This document shows, one piece after another, positions 52,370 to 62,694 of a DNA stretch of 64,000 nucleotides. The DNA lies in assembly GCA_902763535.1 (NCBI GenBank), contig CACWSG010000002.1:110415-174414 (forward strand), read 5' to 3'. The notes under the pieces were generated by a model, which ran no database searches, was not told the DNA's origin, and worked only from the letters and a program-made list of their open reading frames with translations. Each line of letters opens with the position of its first letter. Within the stretch, counting starts at the first letter, position 1. The stretch comes from an uncultured Pseudomonadota bacterium. GTDB lineage: Bacteria; Pseudomonadota; Alphaproteobacteria; RF32; CAG-239. A program made the translations under genes and the position numbers.

Positions 52370-53713
52370 TTATTTTTGAGCGTAAGGATTACCTGTTTTA
52401 CGCACATTTATGCGAATGGGAATTCCTCCCAAATCAAAAGTTTCACGCAAAGAGTTTGTCAGATAACGCAAATATGAATCCGGCAAACCTTCTGGGTTAC
52501 TCGAAAAAATTACAAATGAAGGCGGACGATTCTTGGCTTGGGTAATATAGCGCAATTTTATGCGGCGTTTGTTTTTGCCCAAAGGTGGAGGATTCTCACT
52601 CATTACATCAGCAAACCATTGATTTAACGGAGATGTCGGTATGCGAGTATTCCAACGATCAAAAATTTTGAATACGGCTCGCATAAGTTTATCCAAATTT
52701 TCTTTGCGCAGAGCCGAAATGGTAACAGTAGGAATTCCGGAAGCCTGTGTCAGCGAGGTTTGCAGTTTGTAGTTTAATTTTTGCAAAACTTCTTCACGAT
52801 TGGCTATATCCCATTTGTTTACAGCTATAACCAAAGCTCTGCCTTCATCAAGAACTTGTCTTGCAATAGTAAGATCTTGCTTATCCAAAACTCCGTCAGC
52901 ATCAAGCACCAAAACAACAACTTGAGCTAAAGCTACGGCTCTTTTGGTTGATGCCGCCGACAATTTTTCCAAATCACCATCTACTTTTGCGTGTTTGCGC
53001 AAACCTGCCGTATCAACCAGCTGAACATTGCGTCCGTTATATTGCCACATTGTTGCAATGGCATCACGAGTAACTCCGGCTTCCGGTCCGGTCAGCATTC
53101 TTTCATCGCCTAACAGCGCATTAACCAAAGTGGATTTTCCGACATTTGGTCTCCCGACTACCGCCATATATAAGGGCTGCTCTTTTTCTTCCTCTTTTTG
53201 TTGGTCATTTTCTTCGGGAAGATCCTCAGCAATTTCCTTTAAGGCATCATACAAATCATTCAGCCCGATACCATGTTCTGCCGAAAAAGCTATCGGCTGA
53301 CCAAAACCCAGTTTGTAGGCATCATATATGCTATTGGCCTGCAGGCTTCCTTCACACTTATTTGCCAACAATATTATAGGTTTTCCCATTTGGCGCACCA
53401 ACCTTGCCAAATGCTCATCAAAGGGTTGCAATCCATCGCGAGCATCAATCAAAAACAATATGGCATCCGCCTCAGAAATAGCTTTCTGTGTTTGTTGCCA
53501 CATACGTTTTTCCATGCTGTCAGCGGTGGTGTACTCAAAACCGGCGGTATCAATAATTTCCATCGCTAAATCGTACAATTTAGCCTCATGCATCCGTCGA
53601 TCACGGGTAACTCCCGGTTCATCATGAACCAAAGCCAACTTACGCCCGACCAACCTGTTAAACAGAGTGGACTTGCCAACATTAGCTCTGCCGATTATCG
53701 CAACCTTTAACAC
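52370..53713 (-). CDS. der: Ribosome-associated GTPase Der (EngA)
   Basis: 447 residues. Two tandem G domains: IIGRANVGKSTLFNRL and VVGRPNVGKSTLVNALL, each with DTAGFE/DTAGLR and NKCE/NKWD, followed by the KH-like C-terminal domain. Assembly factor of the 50S subunit. Last gene of yfgM-bamB-der, an arrangement also known in gammaproteobacteria. Confidence 0.97.
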   Translation of the reverse strand: MLKVAIIGRANVGKSTLFNRLVGRKLALVHDEPGVTRDRRMHEAKLYDLAMEIIDTAGFEYTTADSMEKRMWQQTQKAISEADAILFLIDARDGLQPFDEHLARLVRQMGKPIILLANKCEGSLQANSIYDAYKLGFGQPIAFSAEHGIGLNDLYDALKEIAEDLPEENDQQKEEEKEQPLYMAVVGRPNVGKSTLVNALLGDERMLTGPEAGVTRDAIATMWQYNGRNVQLVDTAGLRKHAKVDGDLEKLSAASTKRAVALAQVVVLVLDADGVLDKQDLTIARQVLDEGRALVIAVNKWDIANREEVLQKLNYKLQTSLTQASGIPTVTISALRKENLDKLMRAVFKIFDRWNTRIPTSPLNQWFADVMSENPPPLGKNKRRIKLRYITQAKNRPPSFVIFSSNPEGLPDSYLRYLTNSLRETFDLGGIPIRINVRKTGNPYAQK

Positions 53714-53724
53714 AGTCTATCTTC

Positions 53725-55041
53725 CTACTTGTATGCGGTGATTTTAGCATCTTTGGTGGTCAGCAAAAGTACTTCATTAACCATCAAAGGTGTTGTTTCT
53801 ACATCATCATCAACATCGGCAACACCCATAATCCTGCCGTTATAGGGCGAAATTGAATAAAGTTTACCGGTTGAAGTAACTACCAATAAAGCGTCATTAG
53901 TCAAAATAGGTCCGGCAATAACTATATCAGATTTTTTATCTGAATTTGCTGCAGAAATAATTGATGACCAAACGATTTTACCTGTTGAGCGTTCAATAGC
54001 TGCCAAATCGCCATCATTATCCAAAACAAACAAGAAATTGCCGGCAACCCAAGGCTGTGAAGTTATGGCAATATCTTTTACCCACACTTTAACACCGGTT
54101 CTGATATCTATCGCAACCAAGGGACCGCTGTATCCTCCGGCATAAACAAAGCCATCGGCAATTACCGGATTGGCGCGGATTGATGTAATCTCAGCAATTG
54201 AGTCTGTCGCTTCGCCGGAAATCACCCACTCTGACCACAAAGGCGTCCCGGTCGATGCCTTGTAGGCTTGCAACTGACCATTGCTGAAAGCTGCAACAAC
54301 CAAATCATCTTTTACACTGAATGCCGGAGCTGCCCCGCCTATCATAGTGGTAGATTCTGATTCGATTTTATCTTTCCACAAAATATCGCCATCATTAATT
54401 TTTATGGCATATATAGCATTATCAATTGTTTGAACGATAACTAAATCTTCATCTACGGTTGGGGCAATACGGATAGGCGATTTCAAATCTTGCTCCCATA
54501 AAGTTTCTCCGTTTTCAGTATTGAGCGCAAAAACTTTTCCGAAACCGGTTGTGGCAAAGAGCTTTCCGTCATAAACAGCTAAACCAGCACCGATTATTGA
54601 AGCATCACGGTTTTTTTTGTTGGAATGTTTTAAGCGTTTACGCCATATTTTTTCGCCATCATTCAAACTATAAGCTTGGGTAATTCCTTTGCTGTCAAGA
54701 GTATAAAAATTCTTTCCATCAGATACGGGGGAGGTTATCAAGACATCACGCTTAGAGGAGCCTTTACCAAAAGAAACATCCCAAATTTCATCCAAATTAC
54801 CACCGGCTTTCAGATGTTGCATATAGTGCGAAGCATTGCCTCCGGCTTGGCTCCATTGAGAGTTTAACTCTGATTTTGGCAAACGGATTTTCAACTCTCC
54901 GGCAACATAATCAGGTTGTAAATTTCTGTTTTCACGAATAACGCTGATACGTTCACCTTCAATATCCAAAGGATCCTTGCCGAAAAGCGAACAAGCTGCT
55001 AACACCGAAACCGATACTAAACTTATAATTATTTTATTCAT
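53725..55041 (-). CDS. bamB: Outer-membrane assembly lipoprotein BamB
   Basis: 438 residues. Lipobox VLAAC (Cys17), then a beta-propeller of PQQ-like repeats (LYSISPYNGRIMGVADV, VYAGGYSGPLVAIDIRTGVKVW, KVFALNTENGETLWEQDL). Periplasmic-facing subunit of the BAM complex. Twelve bases before der. Confidence 0.94.
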   Translation of the reverse strand: MNKIIISLVSVSVLAACSLFGKDPLDIEGERISVIRENRNLQPDYVAGELKIRLPKSELNSQWSQAGGNASHYMQHLKAGGNLDEIWDVSFGKGSSKRDVLITSPVSDGKNFYTLDSKGITQAYSLNDGEKIWRKRLKHSNKKNRDASIIGAGLAVYDGKLFATTGFGKVFALNTENGETLWEQDLKSPIRIAPTVDEDLVIVQTIDNAIYAIKINDGDILWKDKIESESTTMIGGAAPAFSVKDDLVVAAFSNGQLQAYKASTGTPLWSEWVISGEATDSIAEITSIRANPVIADGFVYAGGYSGPLVAIDIRTGVKVWVKDIAITSQPWVAGNFLFVLDNDGDLAAIERSTGKIVWSSIISAANSDKKSDIVIAGPILTNDALLVVTSTGKLYSISPYNGRIMGVADVDDDVETTPLMVNEVLLLTTKDAKITAYK

Positions 55042-55061
55042 AATGACCTCTTTTACAAAAT

Positions 55062-55736
55062 TTAATTTTCACTCAAAATGTTCATCATGTCTTGAGCGCG
55101 AGCTTTCATAGAATCTGAGGCATTCGACGAATATCTTATCTTCTCATATTCCGTAAGAGCTTTGGTTATATCATTTTCACGAACATAAAGCATTGCCAAA
55201 AGTTCATGAGCCACTGCCGAATTTACTTCTTCAGTTACCAGCGGAGCTAAAAGAGACATAATCTCATCAGCCGGAGCTTTTCTGTCAAGCTTATATGATG
55301 CTAATTTTATGGCAGCGACATTTTTTATCTGTTTAACATTTGCTTCATTAGACAATTTTTCTAATATTGTCATGGCATCATCAACCTTATCTTGTTCAAT
55401 ATAAATTGATGCAATTTGCAATTTTGCTATATCGGAATAAATACCGGATGATTTATCTGCCAAATTATTGTAAATATCCAAGCTTTCATCCAAGCGACCT
55501 TGATTTTGCAAAGACAGTGCAATCGAATAAGTATCCGATACTTCTTGGTGTTTTTTGATTTGCCAGTTTTTGATGCTTTCAAAACTGATTGTCAAAGTCA
55601 AAACCAAAGCCACGCCGATAATCACAAAGATACCATATTTGTTCCACCATTGTTGAAATTGTTCATTTTTAACATCTTCAACAACTTCACGCAACAAAGC
55701 ATCTTCTTCAATCTTATTTGCCAATTTATTTTTCAT
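55062..55736 (-). CDS. YfgM-like TPR membrane protein
   Basis: 224 residues. Short cytoplasmic start, one membrane helix (YGIFVIIGVALVLTLTISF), then a periplasmic TPR domain (YSIALSLQNQGRLDESLDIYNNLA). Family members sit beside bamB and assist secreted-protein folding. Twenty bases before bamB in one operon. Confidence 0.88.
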   Translation of the reverse strand: MKNKLANKIEEDALLREVVEDVKNEQFQQWWNKYGIFVIIGVALVLTLTISFESIKNWQIKKHQEVSDTYSIALSLQNQGRLDESLDIYNNLADKSSGIYSDIAKLQIASIYIEQDKVDDAMTILEKLSNEANVKQIKNVAAIKLASYKLDRKAPADEIMSLLAPLVTEEVNSAVAHELLAMLYVRENDITKALTEYEKIRYSSNASDSMKARAQDMMNILSEN

Positions 55737-55756
55737 CAGAAAAACTCCGTCATCAA

Positions 55757-56926
55757 TTAGTTAACAATTTCATGAATTAAAAACTTTTTAACCCAGCGCA
55801 AATCTTTCACCGCTATTTTGGCGCCGAAAGCAATGGTGTTATCATCTGATATGATCGAAACATAGCATCTTCCGGTTGCCGGATTTTGCGTAATTTCAAC
55901 AGATTCAATATCTTTTTTCATCATTTGATTATGCTTGGTTGAAAAAAGCATATATTTGTGAGTATGCACGATTTTGTTGCGCTTTATCACCAATTTTTCT
56001 TTTCGGAAGAGGATTTGAATCATAATGATAATTAATCCCAAACAAATTCCCATTAACAAGTTGATTCCCGTACAACAAGCCTGATTTGATGAAAGTACTG
56101 TGCCGGCAGCAGCAACTAATACTACACCCAATGTGCCGACAAAAAACCAAGCTATAATATTATAAGCATCCCAAATTATCTTCTTTATTTTTATAACGAT
56201 TTTATCTTTTTTGCGCACATAGGCAAATATCTTCGGCAGGCGCTCATATTCATCATAATTATCTTCGATAAGACCTTGTTTATATTGGGTAGAAATCGAT
56301 TTGTTAAGGCTTTTTGAGTCAATAAATTTCACACCTTCATCGGTAAATATGACAGCCGGTAGTTTGAATTTTTTGGCGTATTCTTTCCACATACGGCGGA
56401 CATTATATTCATCTGTCGACAAATACAAAGGCACTATTTTATCAGCATTTTTGTGATAAAGCTCTACAATATAGCGATTTTTTGTAAGTAAACCGACCTG
56501 TAAAAATTCTACTCTGAAACGCACTCCGACATAATTTTTAACATCTTCAACCGCAATCTTTTTACCATGGAAAAGTCTGCGGTGAATTACGGTAATTTTC
56601 GAGCCGTCAATCCGATATTTGTTATAGCGCAAAAAAGAGCATATATTAGATGAGACTACCGCCAAACCGATTATGATAAAACACAAGTCAAAAAACCAAG
56701 TTGCAATTAAAGGCTTATATAACGGAGCTTGGAAAGCCGGAGGAAGTTCACCCTCGCTAAACTTAAAACCATTCAGCCACTCATATACGCCCAAAGCCAC
56801 AAGCAAACAACCGAAGAATACGGCCGGTAATACGCTTTTCAGTTTTATGCGATCGGTGCAAAAACCTTTTTTGTTTTTGATTGAAAATTCCAAATTACTG
56901 CTAAAGTATAAAGGGACTTTGTTCAT
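55757..56926 (-). CDS. Membrane protein with two PH-like halves
   Basis: 389 residues from ATG at 56926 with GTGAG upstream. Two hydrophobic helix pairs (about 35-105 and 260-320), each followed by a strand-rich segment (YRIDGSKITVIHRRLFHGKKIAVEDVKNY and KLVIKRNKIVHTHKYMLFSTKHNQMMKKDIESVEITQN), which resembles a duplicated bacterial PH-domain membrane protein. No specific function known to me. Not clearly part of the yfgM operon though 20 bases separate them. Confidence 0.6.
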   Translation of the reverse strand: MNKVPLYFSSNLEFSIKNKKGFCTDRIKLKSVLPAVFFGCLLVALGVYEWLNGFKFSEGELPPAFQAPLYKPLIATWFFDLCFIIIGLAVVSSNICSFLRYNKYRIDGSKITVIHRRLFHGKKIAVEDVKNYVGVRFRVEFLQVGLLTKNRYIVELYHKNADKIVPLYLSTDEYNVRRMWKEYAKKFKLPAVIFTDEGVKFIDSKSLNKSISTQYKQGLIEDNYDEYERLPKIFAYVRKKDKIVIKIKKIIWDAYNIIAWFFVGTLGVVLVAAAGTVLSSNQACCTGINLLMGICLGLIIIMIQILFRKEKLVIKRNKIVHTHKYMLFSTKHNQMMKKDIESVEITQNPATGRCYVSIISDDNTIAFGAKIAVKDLRWVKKFLIHEIVN

Positions 56927-57067
56927 GACACATCTCACTAAGTTAAAACTGCCTATATGCTAATCCATTTATTTTAAAATTCATCATTTTTTTGCTAAAT
57001 TTTACCATATTTTAATTTAGAACAAGCATAATGTTAATCTAAATTATAATTATTGCAAGGAACAAAA

Positions 57068-58750
57068 ATGGGAAATTACGAAATTTTTTTACAGCCGTTA
57101 GGTTCAACAGCTACATTTTTTGCTTTGTTTTGCCTATTGTTTTCGGGATTTTGCGTTTTAAAAGAAAAAGCTTTGAAATTGCCGATAATTTTCTTACTTA
57201 GCGGTTTTTTGTTTGATTTTTTTGCTGTGTGGGTTGAAGCAAAAGCGGTAGAAAGTCAAAATGATTCGGTTGCTTTGTGGGTAATGTTTGAGATGATCCT
57301 GTTTTTGTTCGCCATGTTTTTTATGTCGTTGGCAGCTTCAGCTTTTGTTTCGCCAAATTCTAAATTCAGTCTTAAATCTTACAGTCCGGCCTTTTTGCTT
57401 GGCGGACTTGGGTTGGTGTCGGTTGTTTTGTTTACGATCATTATTCCCGATGGCGAAATAGTAAATAAATTAAGAATTATATTACCGGTTGCATCTTTTA
57501 TATATTTGGCTGTCGGATTCGGAGCCAAGTTAAAATCAGATTTTAGAATGGGAGCAACTTTGGCACTTATTTTGTCTTTGGCAGTAGCTGTTGATATTAC
57601 TTTGAAATTTTTTAATATCTTTTCGCCATGGTATATGAATATAATTTTTTATATTGCTTTTGCTTTAAGTTTTCTTTTGATGAGCAATGATACTCTGCGT
57701 TTGACACTTAACAAGGCGCAACAGGAGATAATTAAATATAATCAAAAAATCGAAGAAATTATCAAACTTTCGCCTTTTCCTATCGTTATTTCGCGTTTGG
57801 GCGATAACAGAATCATTTTAGCAAATGATAATGCCATCAAGACTTTCAGTATGGCAGCCGATAATGTATCCAACTATTGTTTGCATGACTTTTTTGCCGA
57901 TTCACACAATAAGCAGCAATTGCTTGAGTTATTGGAAGAACGTCATGAAGTCCAAGATTTTGAAGTGCTGATAAAAACACCGCAAAATGATGCGCCTTTC
58001 TGGTTGTTAACCTCGGCTAATATTATTGACTATAATAATGATGTGGCAATCTATGCCGCTTTTCAGGATATTACTTCGCGCAAGGCAAGAGAGAATGTTT
58101 TGCAGAATCAAGCCACACGCGATCCGCTTACCGGCTTATACAATCGTCGTTATTTTGAAACCGAGGTTGCTAAAAAAATTGCTCAAGCAAAGAGCAGCAA
58201 TACTGCTTACAGTGTTTTGATGCTGGATGCTGACTTTTTCAAAAAGGTCAATGATACCTATGGCCACAAGATCGGCGATAAAGTTTTGATTGAGCTGTCA
58301 AGCAAAACCGAAAAAGCCTTGCGAGATTGTGACATTGTTGCGCGTTATGGCGGCGAAGAATTTTTGGTATTTTTGCCCAATATTAATGACGAACAGGCCT
58401 ACAAAGTTGCTGATCGTTTGCGCCAAACCATCTCAGAAATAGTGGTTTTGACCGAAACCGGCAAAGAAGTCAGATTTACGGTATCAATCGGGGTAACATC
58501 TTCTTTAATTTCCGACAATATTGATACTTTGATAAAAACCGCTGACGAAGCCTTGTACAAAGCCAAACAAAATGGGCGCAACCGCGTTGAGATATTTACT
58601 TTAGCAGACCTGCAAAATTTTCTTAAAGATGGTGGTATGTCCGGTCAAACTCAAGATGAAAACAAAAATATTCATCCGGTTTTTGCCTCGGAAAACAATG
58701 CGGAAATATCATTGCTTGACGGTGCTGACACCCAAAGTTTGCGAGAATAA
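57068..58750 (+). CDS. Membrane diguanylate cyclase (7TM-PAS-GGDEF)
   Basis: 560 residues from ATG at 57068 (AAGGA upstream). About seven membrane helices (1-215), a PAS domain (about 230-340) and a GGDEF domain with RDPLTGLYNRRYFE and RYGGEEFLVFLP. The inhibitory site RxxD is present as RDCD five residues before GGEEF, so product feedback is likely. Active-site GGEEF is intact, so it should make c-di-GMP. Possible control of motility versus attachment in this flagellated bacterium. Next gene starts two bases later. Confidence 0.93.
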   Translation: MGNYEIFLQPLGSTATFFALFCLLFSGFCVLKEKALKLPIIFLLSGFLFDFFAVWVEAKAVESQNDSVALWVMFEMILFLFAMFFMSLAASAFVSPNSKFSLKSYSPAFLLGGLGLVSVVLFTIIIPDGEIVNKLRIILPVASFIYLAVGFGAKLKSDFRMGATLALILSLAVAVDITLKFFNIFSPWYMNIIFYIAFALSFLLMSNDTLRLTLNKAQQEIIKYNQKIEEIIKLSPFPIVISRLGDNRIILANDNAIKTFSMAADNVSNYCLHDFFADSHNKQQLLELLEERHEVQDFEVLIKTPQNDAPFWLLTSANIIDYNNDVAIYAAFQDITSRKARENVLQNQATRDPLTGLYNRRYFETEVAKKIAQAKSSNTAYSVLMLDADFFKKVNDTYGHKIGDKVLIELSSKTEKALRDCDIVARYGGEEFLVFLPNINDEQAYKVADRLRQTISEIVVLTETGKEVRFTVSIGVTSSLISDNIDTLIKTADEALYKAKQNGRNRVEIFTLADLQNFLKDGGMSGQTQDENKNIHPVFASENNAEISLLDGADTQSLRE

Positions 58751-58752
58751 CC

Positions 58753-59886
58753 ATGGATTGCAAATATTTGCTTTATTGCGGTGGTTGCCCGCATCGCAAC
58801 TTGAGCGAGAAAGCATATCGCGAGTTGAAAATCAATCACTTTAATCAGGCTCTTCAACATCTCAAAGGCCAAAATTATCAAGTGAATCCTCCGGTTTTTA
58901 TCGCGGACGGATTGCGCCGACGAGCGGCCTTAACTTTCCGCTATGAAAAGAAAAAACTTCTCTTAGGTTTTAATGAAAATTCATCACATAACATTACTGA
59001 TATTGATTTTTGTTGTGCGCTTACCTCTGAGTTAAACCGAATATTATTGCCGCTGAAATCTATGTTGTCTGATTTATGCGCTCAACCTTACAGTTTTAAA
59101 CAAGGTAAAAAAATATCGACCAAATACTTAACTCAAGGCGATGTTTTGATTTGTGCGGCCGACAACGGATTGGATATTGTTTTGGAATATGATGCACCGT
59201 TAGATGTCAATGTCCGCATGATATTTGCTGAGTTTTGCCAAAATAATGACGATGTAATTCGCTTATCTCATCGCCGTAACATCAGTGATTCTGCCGAAAC
59301 TTTGGTGCAAAAAATTGCTCCTGTTGTAAAGATGGGAAAATATTCCGTGCCGATTCCTGCCGGAACATTTTTACAAGCATCATCATCCGGCGAACAAGCG
59401 CTGGCTGATTTAGTAGTAAAAAGTCTTCAGGGCGCCAAAGGCAAAGTTGCCGACTTATTTTGCGGAGTAGGAACTTTTTCTTATTATCTTAATTCTCATT
59501 TGAACGATATAAAAATATTAGCCATAGATTCCGGTGCCGAATTGCTTGAAGGATTTAAGAATTCGCTTAACGCCAATCAAATTGGCAATATTGAAATAAA
59601 AAAACAAAATCTGTTTAAATATCCTTTGTTGGCAGAAGAAATTGCAAAATTTGATGCCATAGTTTTTGATCCGCCGCGCAGCGGTGCCAAAGAACAATGC
59701 AAGCAAATTGCTTTGGCTTCACCCAAGCCGCAAACAATAGTTGCAGTATCGTGTAATCCGCTCACTTTTATAAATGATGCTAATATCTTGATTGAAGCAG
59801 GCTATAATTTGTGTGAAATTACTCTTGTTGACCAATTTGTTTATTCCAACCACAGTGAGTTGGTAGCTTTATTCAAACTTTTATAA
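58753..59886 (+). CDS. RNA m5U methyltransferase (TrmA/RlmD-type)
   Basis: 377 residues. N-terminal Cys cluster (Cys3, Cys9, Cys12: DCKYLLYCGGC) suggests an iron-sulphur site as in RlmD, though the usual TRAM domain is missing. Catalytic part: VADLFCGVGTFSYYL (SAM), FDPPRSGA and VAVSCNPLTFI with the nucleophilic Cys. Site on tRNA or rRNA not determinable. Two bases after the cyclase, so co-transcribed. Confidence 0.88.
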   Translation: MDCKYLLYCGGCPHRNLSEKAYRELKINHFNQALQHLKGQNYQVNPPVFIADGLRRRAALTFRYEKKKLLLGFNENSSHNITDIDFCCALTSELNRILLPLKSMLSDLCAQPYSFKQGKKISTKYLTQGDVLICAADNGLDIVLEYDAPLDVNVRMIFAEFCQNNDDVIRLSHRRNISDSAETLVQKIAPVVKMGKYSVPIPAGTFLQASSSGEQALADLVVKSLQGAKGKVADLFCGVGTFSYYLNSHLNDIKILAIDSGAELLEGFKNSLNANQIGNIEIKKQNLFKYPLLAEEIAKFDAIVFDPPRSGAKEQCKQIALASPKPQTIVAVSCNPLTFINDANILIEAGYNLCEITLVDQFVYSNHSELVALFKLL

Positions 59887-59992
59887 CATCTTTTGTTTAT
59901 GCACAAAAAACAAGACAGTTTTGTCGCCAGCTTTACAAAAAACAATTGCTGAACTATATTTAACTTCGGTTACAAACATAATAAGGTTATCT

Positions 59993-60634
59993 ATGAAAAG
60001 AATTACAGCTTGTTTTTTGTTGATGTTGTTGACTTCATGCTCGACATCAACCACACCGGAAGGTTGTCCCATCATAACAACTCCTCGCGAAAACACTCGC
60101 CAATATATTAATAATGGCAGCTACGACGCCTTTCAAATAACCTTGAGCGGTAATGAGAACTATTGTTATACCGATTCTTCTACCAATCAGCGATATGCCG
60201 TGATTACTCCGATTTTTAAAATCCGGCGCTTAGAGGATTCTCCCGATAATTCGGTTGATATAGTTTTTTATGTAAAAACTTCCGGTAAAGGCAATTACAT
60301 CAACGAACGAATTTTCCATCAATCTTTGCGCATTCCTGACGGCAAAATTGAACAAACCATAAACGGCAAAACGATAAAAGTGCGAGTAGCTTTGCCGCCT
60401 TATGATGATTTTTCTCTCGAAATGGGTTTGAAGCTGTCGGATTATGCCAGTGCCAAAGCCAAGAGTATGTTTGATATTGATTATAAATATCTTTCTGAGC
60501 AAGATTTGGCCGACATGGCGGAGCCGGAAGAAAAAACTTTGGAAATAGCCCCCGATGAAACAGTGGTTTATTGTCCGGCCAAAAACCAACCGGTAGTCGT
60601 TAAAAAGAACAACAAGTCTAACCCTTGCAACTAA
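59993..60634 (+). CDS. Lipoprotein, unknown function
   Basis: 213 residues from ATG at 59993 (AAGG upstream); the frame upstream to 59921 is not used. Signal with lipobox LTSC (Cys16). Mature part contains beta-rich segments (IVFYVKTSGKGNYINERIFHQSLRI) and a Lys/Asn-rich end. No family recognised; expected to be anchored in the envelope. Precedes transketolase by 14 bases. Confidence 0.75.
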   Translation: MKRITACFLLMLLTSCSTSTTPEGCPIITTPRENTRQYINNGSYDAFQITLSGNENYCYTDSSTNQRYAVITPIFKIRRLEDSPDNSVDIVFYVKTSGKGNYINERIFHQSLRIPDGKIEQTINGKTIKVRVALPPYDDFSLEMGLKLSDYASAKAKSMFDIDYKYLSEQDLADMAEPEEKTLEIAPDETVVYCPAKNQPVVVKKNNKSNPCN

Positions 60635-60648
60635 AGGAGTAAAATTTA

Positions 60649-62619
60649 ATGGTAAAATATGCTAAAGAGCAAAAAATGGCCAATGCAATTCGCTTTTTGG
60701 CCGCAGATATGATTGAAAAAGCCAAATCCGGACACCCCGGTGCTCCTTTGGGGATGGCTGATGTTGCCACCGTATTGTTTTCTAAATTTATCAAAATCAA
60801 TCCGCAAAATCCCAAATGGTTTGATCGTGACAGATTTGTGCTTTCGGCAGGACACGCTTCATCAATGCTGTACTCTTTGTTTTATCTGTTGGGTTATAAA
60901 GATACCAAACTGTCTGATTTGAAAAATTTTCGCCAACTTGGCTCTAAGGCGGCAGGACACCCTGAATATAATCATTTTTTGGGTACGGATATAACTACCG
61001 GACCTTTGGGCGAGGGGATTTCTTCTGCTGTCGGTATGGCTTTGGCTGAAAAGATTATTTCCGCGCGTTATGGCGACGATGTTTGCAATCACAAAACTTA
61101 TTGTTTGCTGGGTGATGGCTGTTTAATGGAAGGTGTTGCCAGCGAAGCGATAGCTTTGGCCGGACATTTGAAATTAAACAAATTAATTGCTGTTTGGGAC
61201 GATAATCAAATTACCATCGACGGCAAGACCGATATAGCCTCTTCAACCGACATCAAAGCATGGTTTAAGGCCAACAAATGGGATGTTATAGCTGTTGACG
61301 GACATGATTTTGCCCAAATTGAAGAAGCCTTAACCAAAGCACAAAAAGCTACCAAACCGACCTTAATTGCCGCACGGACAACGATTGGTCGTGGTGCGCC
61401 GACCAAGTGCAACACCCCCAAATGTCATGGCTCGCCGTTGGGTGAAGAAGAGTTGGCAGCTATGCGTAAAAATTTGAGCTGGGACTATAAGCCGTTTGAA
61501 GTGCCGCAAGATATTTTGGACGATTGGCGCAAGGCCGGCAGTCGTTGCAATAGCTTAGATAAAGAATGGGAGATTAGAGCTAAAGCCAAGGGTAAAGAGT
61601 TCTTAGATATTATTTCCGGTAAGTTGCCCAAAAACTGGAACAAAGCACTTGAAGAATTGAAAGAAAAAGCTCTCAAAGAAAAGCCTGAAGTTGCCACACG
61701 CAAAGCCTCTAATATGTGCTTGGAAGCGATTGTGCCAAACTTGCCGCAACTTATTGGCGGATCTGCTGATTTAAGTTCGCCTAACATGACAAAAACTGCC
61801 TCATCAAAAACCATTACCGCACAGGATTACAGCGGCAATTATATTGAATATGGCATCAGAGAACACGCTATGGGGGCGATTATGAACGGACTGGCTCTGC
61901 ATGGGGGATTTGTGCCCTATGGTGGAACATTCTTAGTCTTTTCAGACTTTATGCGTCCGGCGATTCGTTTGGCGGCATTGATGGGCTTAAAAGAAGTTTA
62001 TGTCTTAACCCATGATTCTATCGGGGTTGGCGAAGATGGCCCGACTCATCAACCGATTGAGCATTTGGCTTCCTTGCGCGCAATGCCCAATTTGCTGACT
62101 TTCCGTCCTTGCGATGTGGTTGAGGTTGCCGAAGCTTGGGAGTTGGCACTAATCCAAAATTCTCGTCCTTCGGCTTTGGCATTGAGCCGTCAAAATTTGC
62201 CCACCTTGCGCGAAAATATTAAAGAAAATCTCACCGCCAAAGGTGCCTATATTATCAAAGGTTCATCATCCAAGCGCCAAGCAACCCTGATTGCCACCGG
62301 CTCGGAGGTATCTTTGGCCGTTGCCGCACATGATGAGCTCAAATCCCAAGGTATTGAAACTGTCGTTGTTTCAATGCCCTGCCAAGAGCTCTTTGATGAA
62401 CAACCATTTGATTATCAAGATAAAATTCTTGGCAATAAACCGCGTATCGCGATTGAGGCCGCCTCCAAATTCGGCTGGGAGAAATATGTCGGGCTCAAAG
62501 GCGATATTATCGGCATGGATGGTTTTGGCGCTTCGGCTCCCGCCAAAGAGCTGTATCCGCATTTCGGTATTACCAAAGACGAGATTATTGATGCGGTAAA
62601 AGTCGCGCTTAAAAAATAA
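60649..62619 (+). CDS. tkt: Transketolase
   Basis: 656 residues, full length. TPP enzyme of the non-oxidative pentose phosphate pathway. ANAIRFLAADMIEKAKSGHPGAPLGMADVATVLF start, TPP motif LGDGCLMEGVASEAIALAGHLKLNKLIAVWDDN, and the catalytic PTHQPIEHLASLRAMPN block. AAAGGAG upstream. Clustered with fba, linking pentose phosphates to glycolysis. Confidence 0.98.
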   Translation: MVKYAKEQKMANAIRFLAADMIEKAKSGHPGAPLGMADVATVLFSKFIKINPQNPKWFDRDRFVLSAGHASSMLYSLFYLLGYKDTKLSDLKNFRQLGSKAAGHPEYNHFLGTDITTGPLGEGISSAVGMALAEKIISARYGDDVCNHKTYCLLGDGCLMEGVASEAIALAGHLKLNKLIAVWDDNQITIDGKTDIASSTDIKAWFKANKWDVIAVDGHDFAQIEEALTKAQKATKPTLIAARTTIGRGAPTKCNTPKCHGSPLGEEELAAMRKNLSWDYKPFEVPQDILDDWRKAGSRCNSLDKEWEIRAKAKGKEFLDIISGKLPKNWNKALEELKEKALKEKPEVATRKASNMCLEAIVPNLPQLIGGSADLSSPNMTKTASSKTITAQDYSGNYIEYGIREHAMGAIMNGLALHGGFVPYGGTFLVFSDFMRPAIRLAALMGLKEVYVLTHDSIGVGEDGPTHQPIEHLASLRAMPNLLTFRPCDVVEVAEAWELALIQNSRPSALALSRQNLPTLRENIKENLTAKGAYIIKGSSSKRQATLIATGSEVSLAVAAHDELKSQGIETVVVSMPCQELFDEQPFDYQDKILGNKPRIAIEAASKFGWEKYVGLKGDIIGMDGFGASAPAKELYPHFGITKDEIIDAVKVALKK

Positions 62620-62694
62620 AAATTGCTTGCTTAAAGGCAAGCAGCCAACTATTATGCAAAAAAGTTTTTTAGTTTATATTTTAAGGAGAAAATA

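Noticed and set aside
59881..60096. Frame opposite the lipoprotein start
   Set aside because: Overlaps the real lipoprotein gene and has no ribosome site or recognisable protein features.
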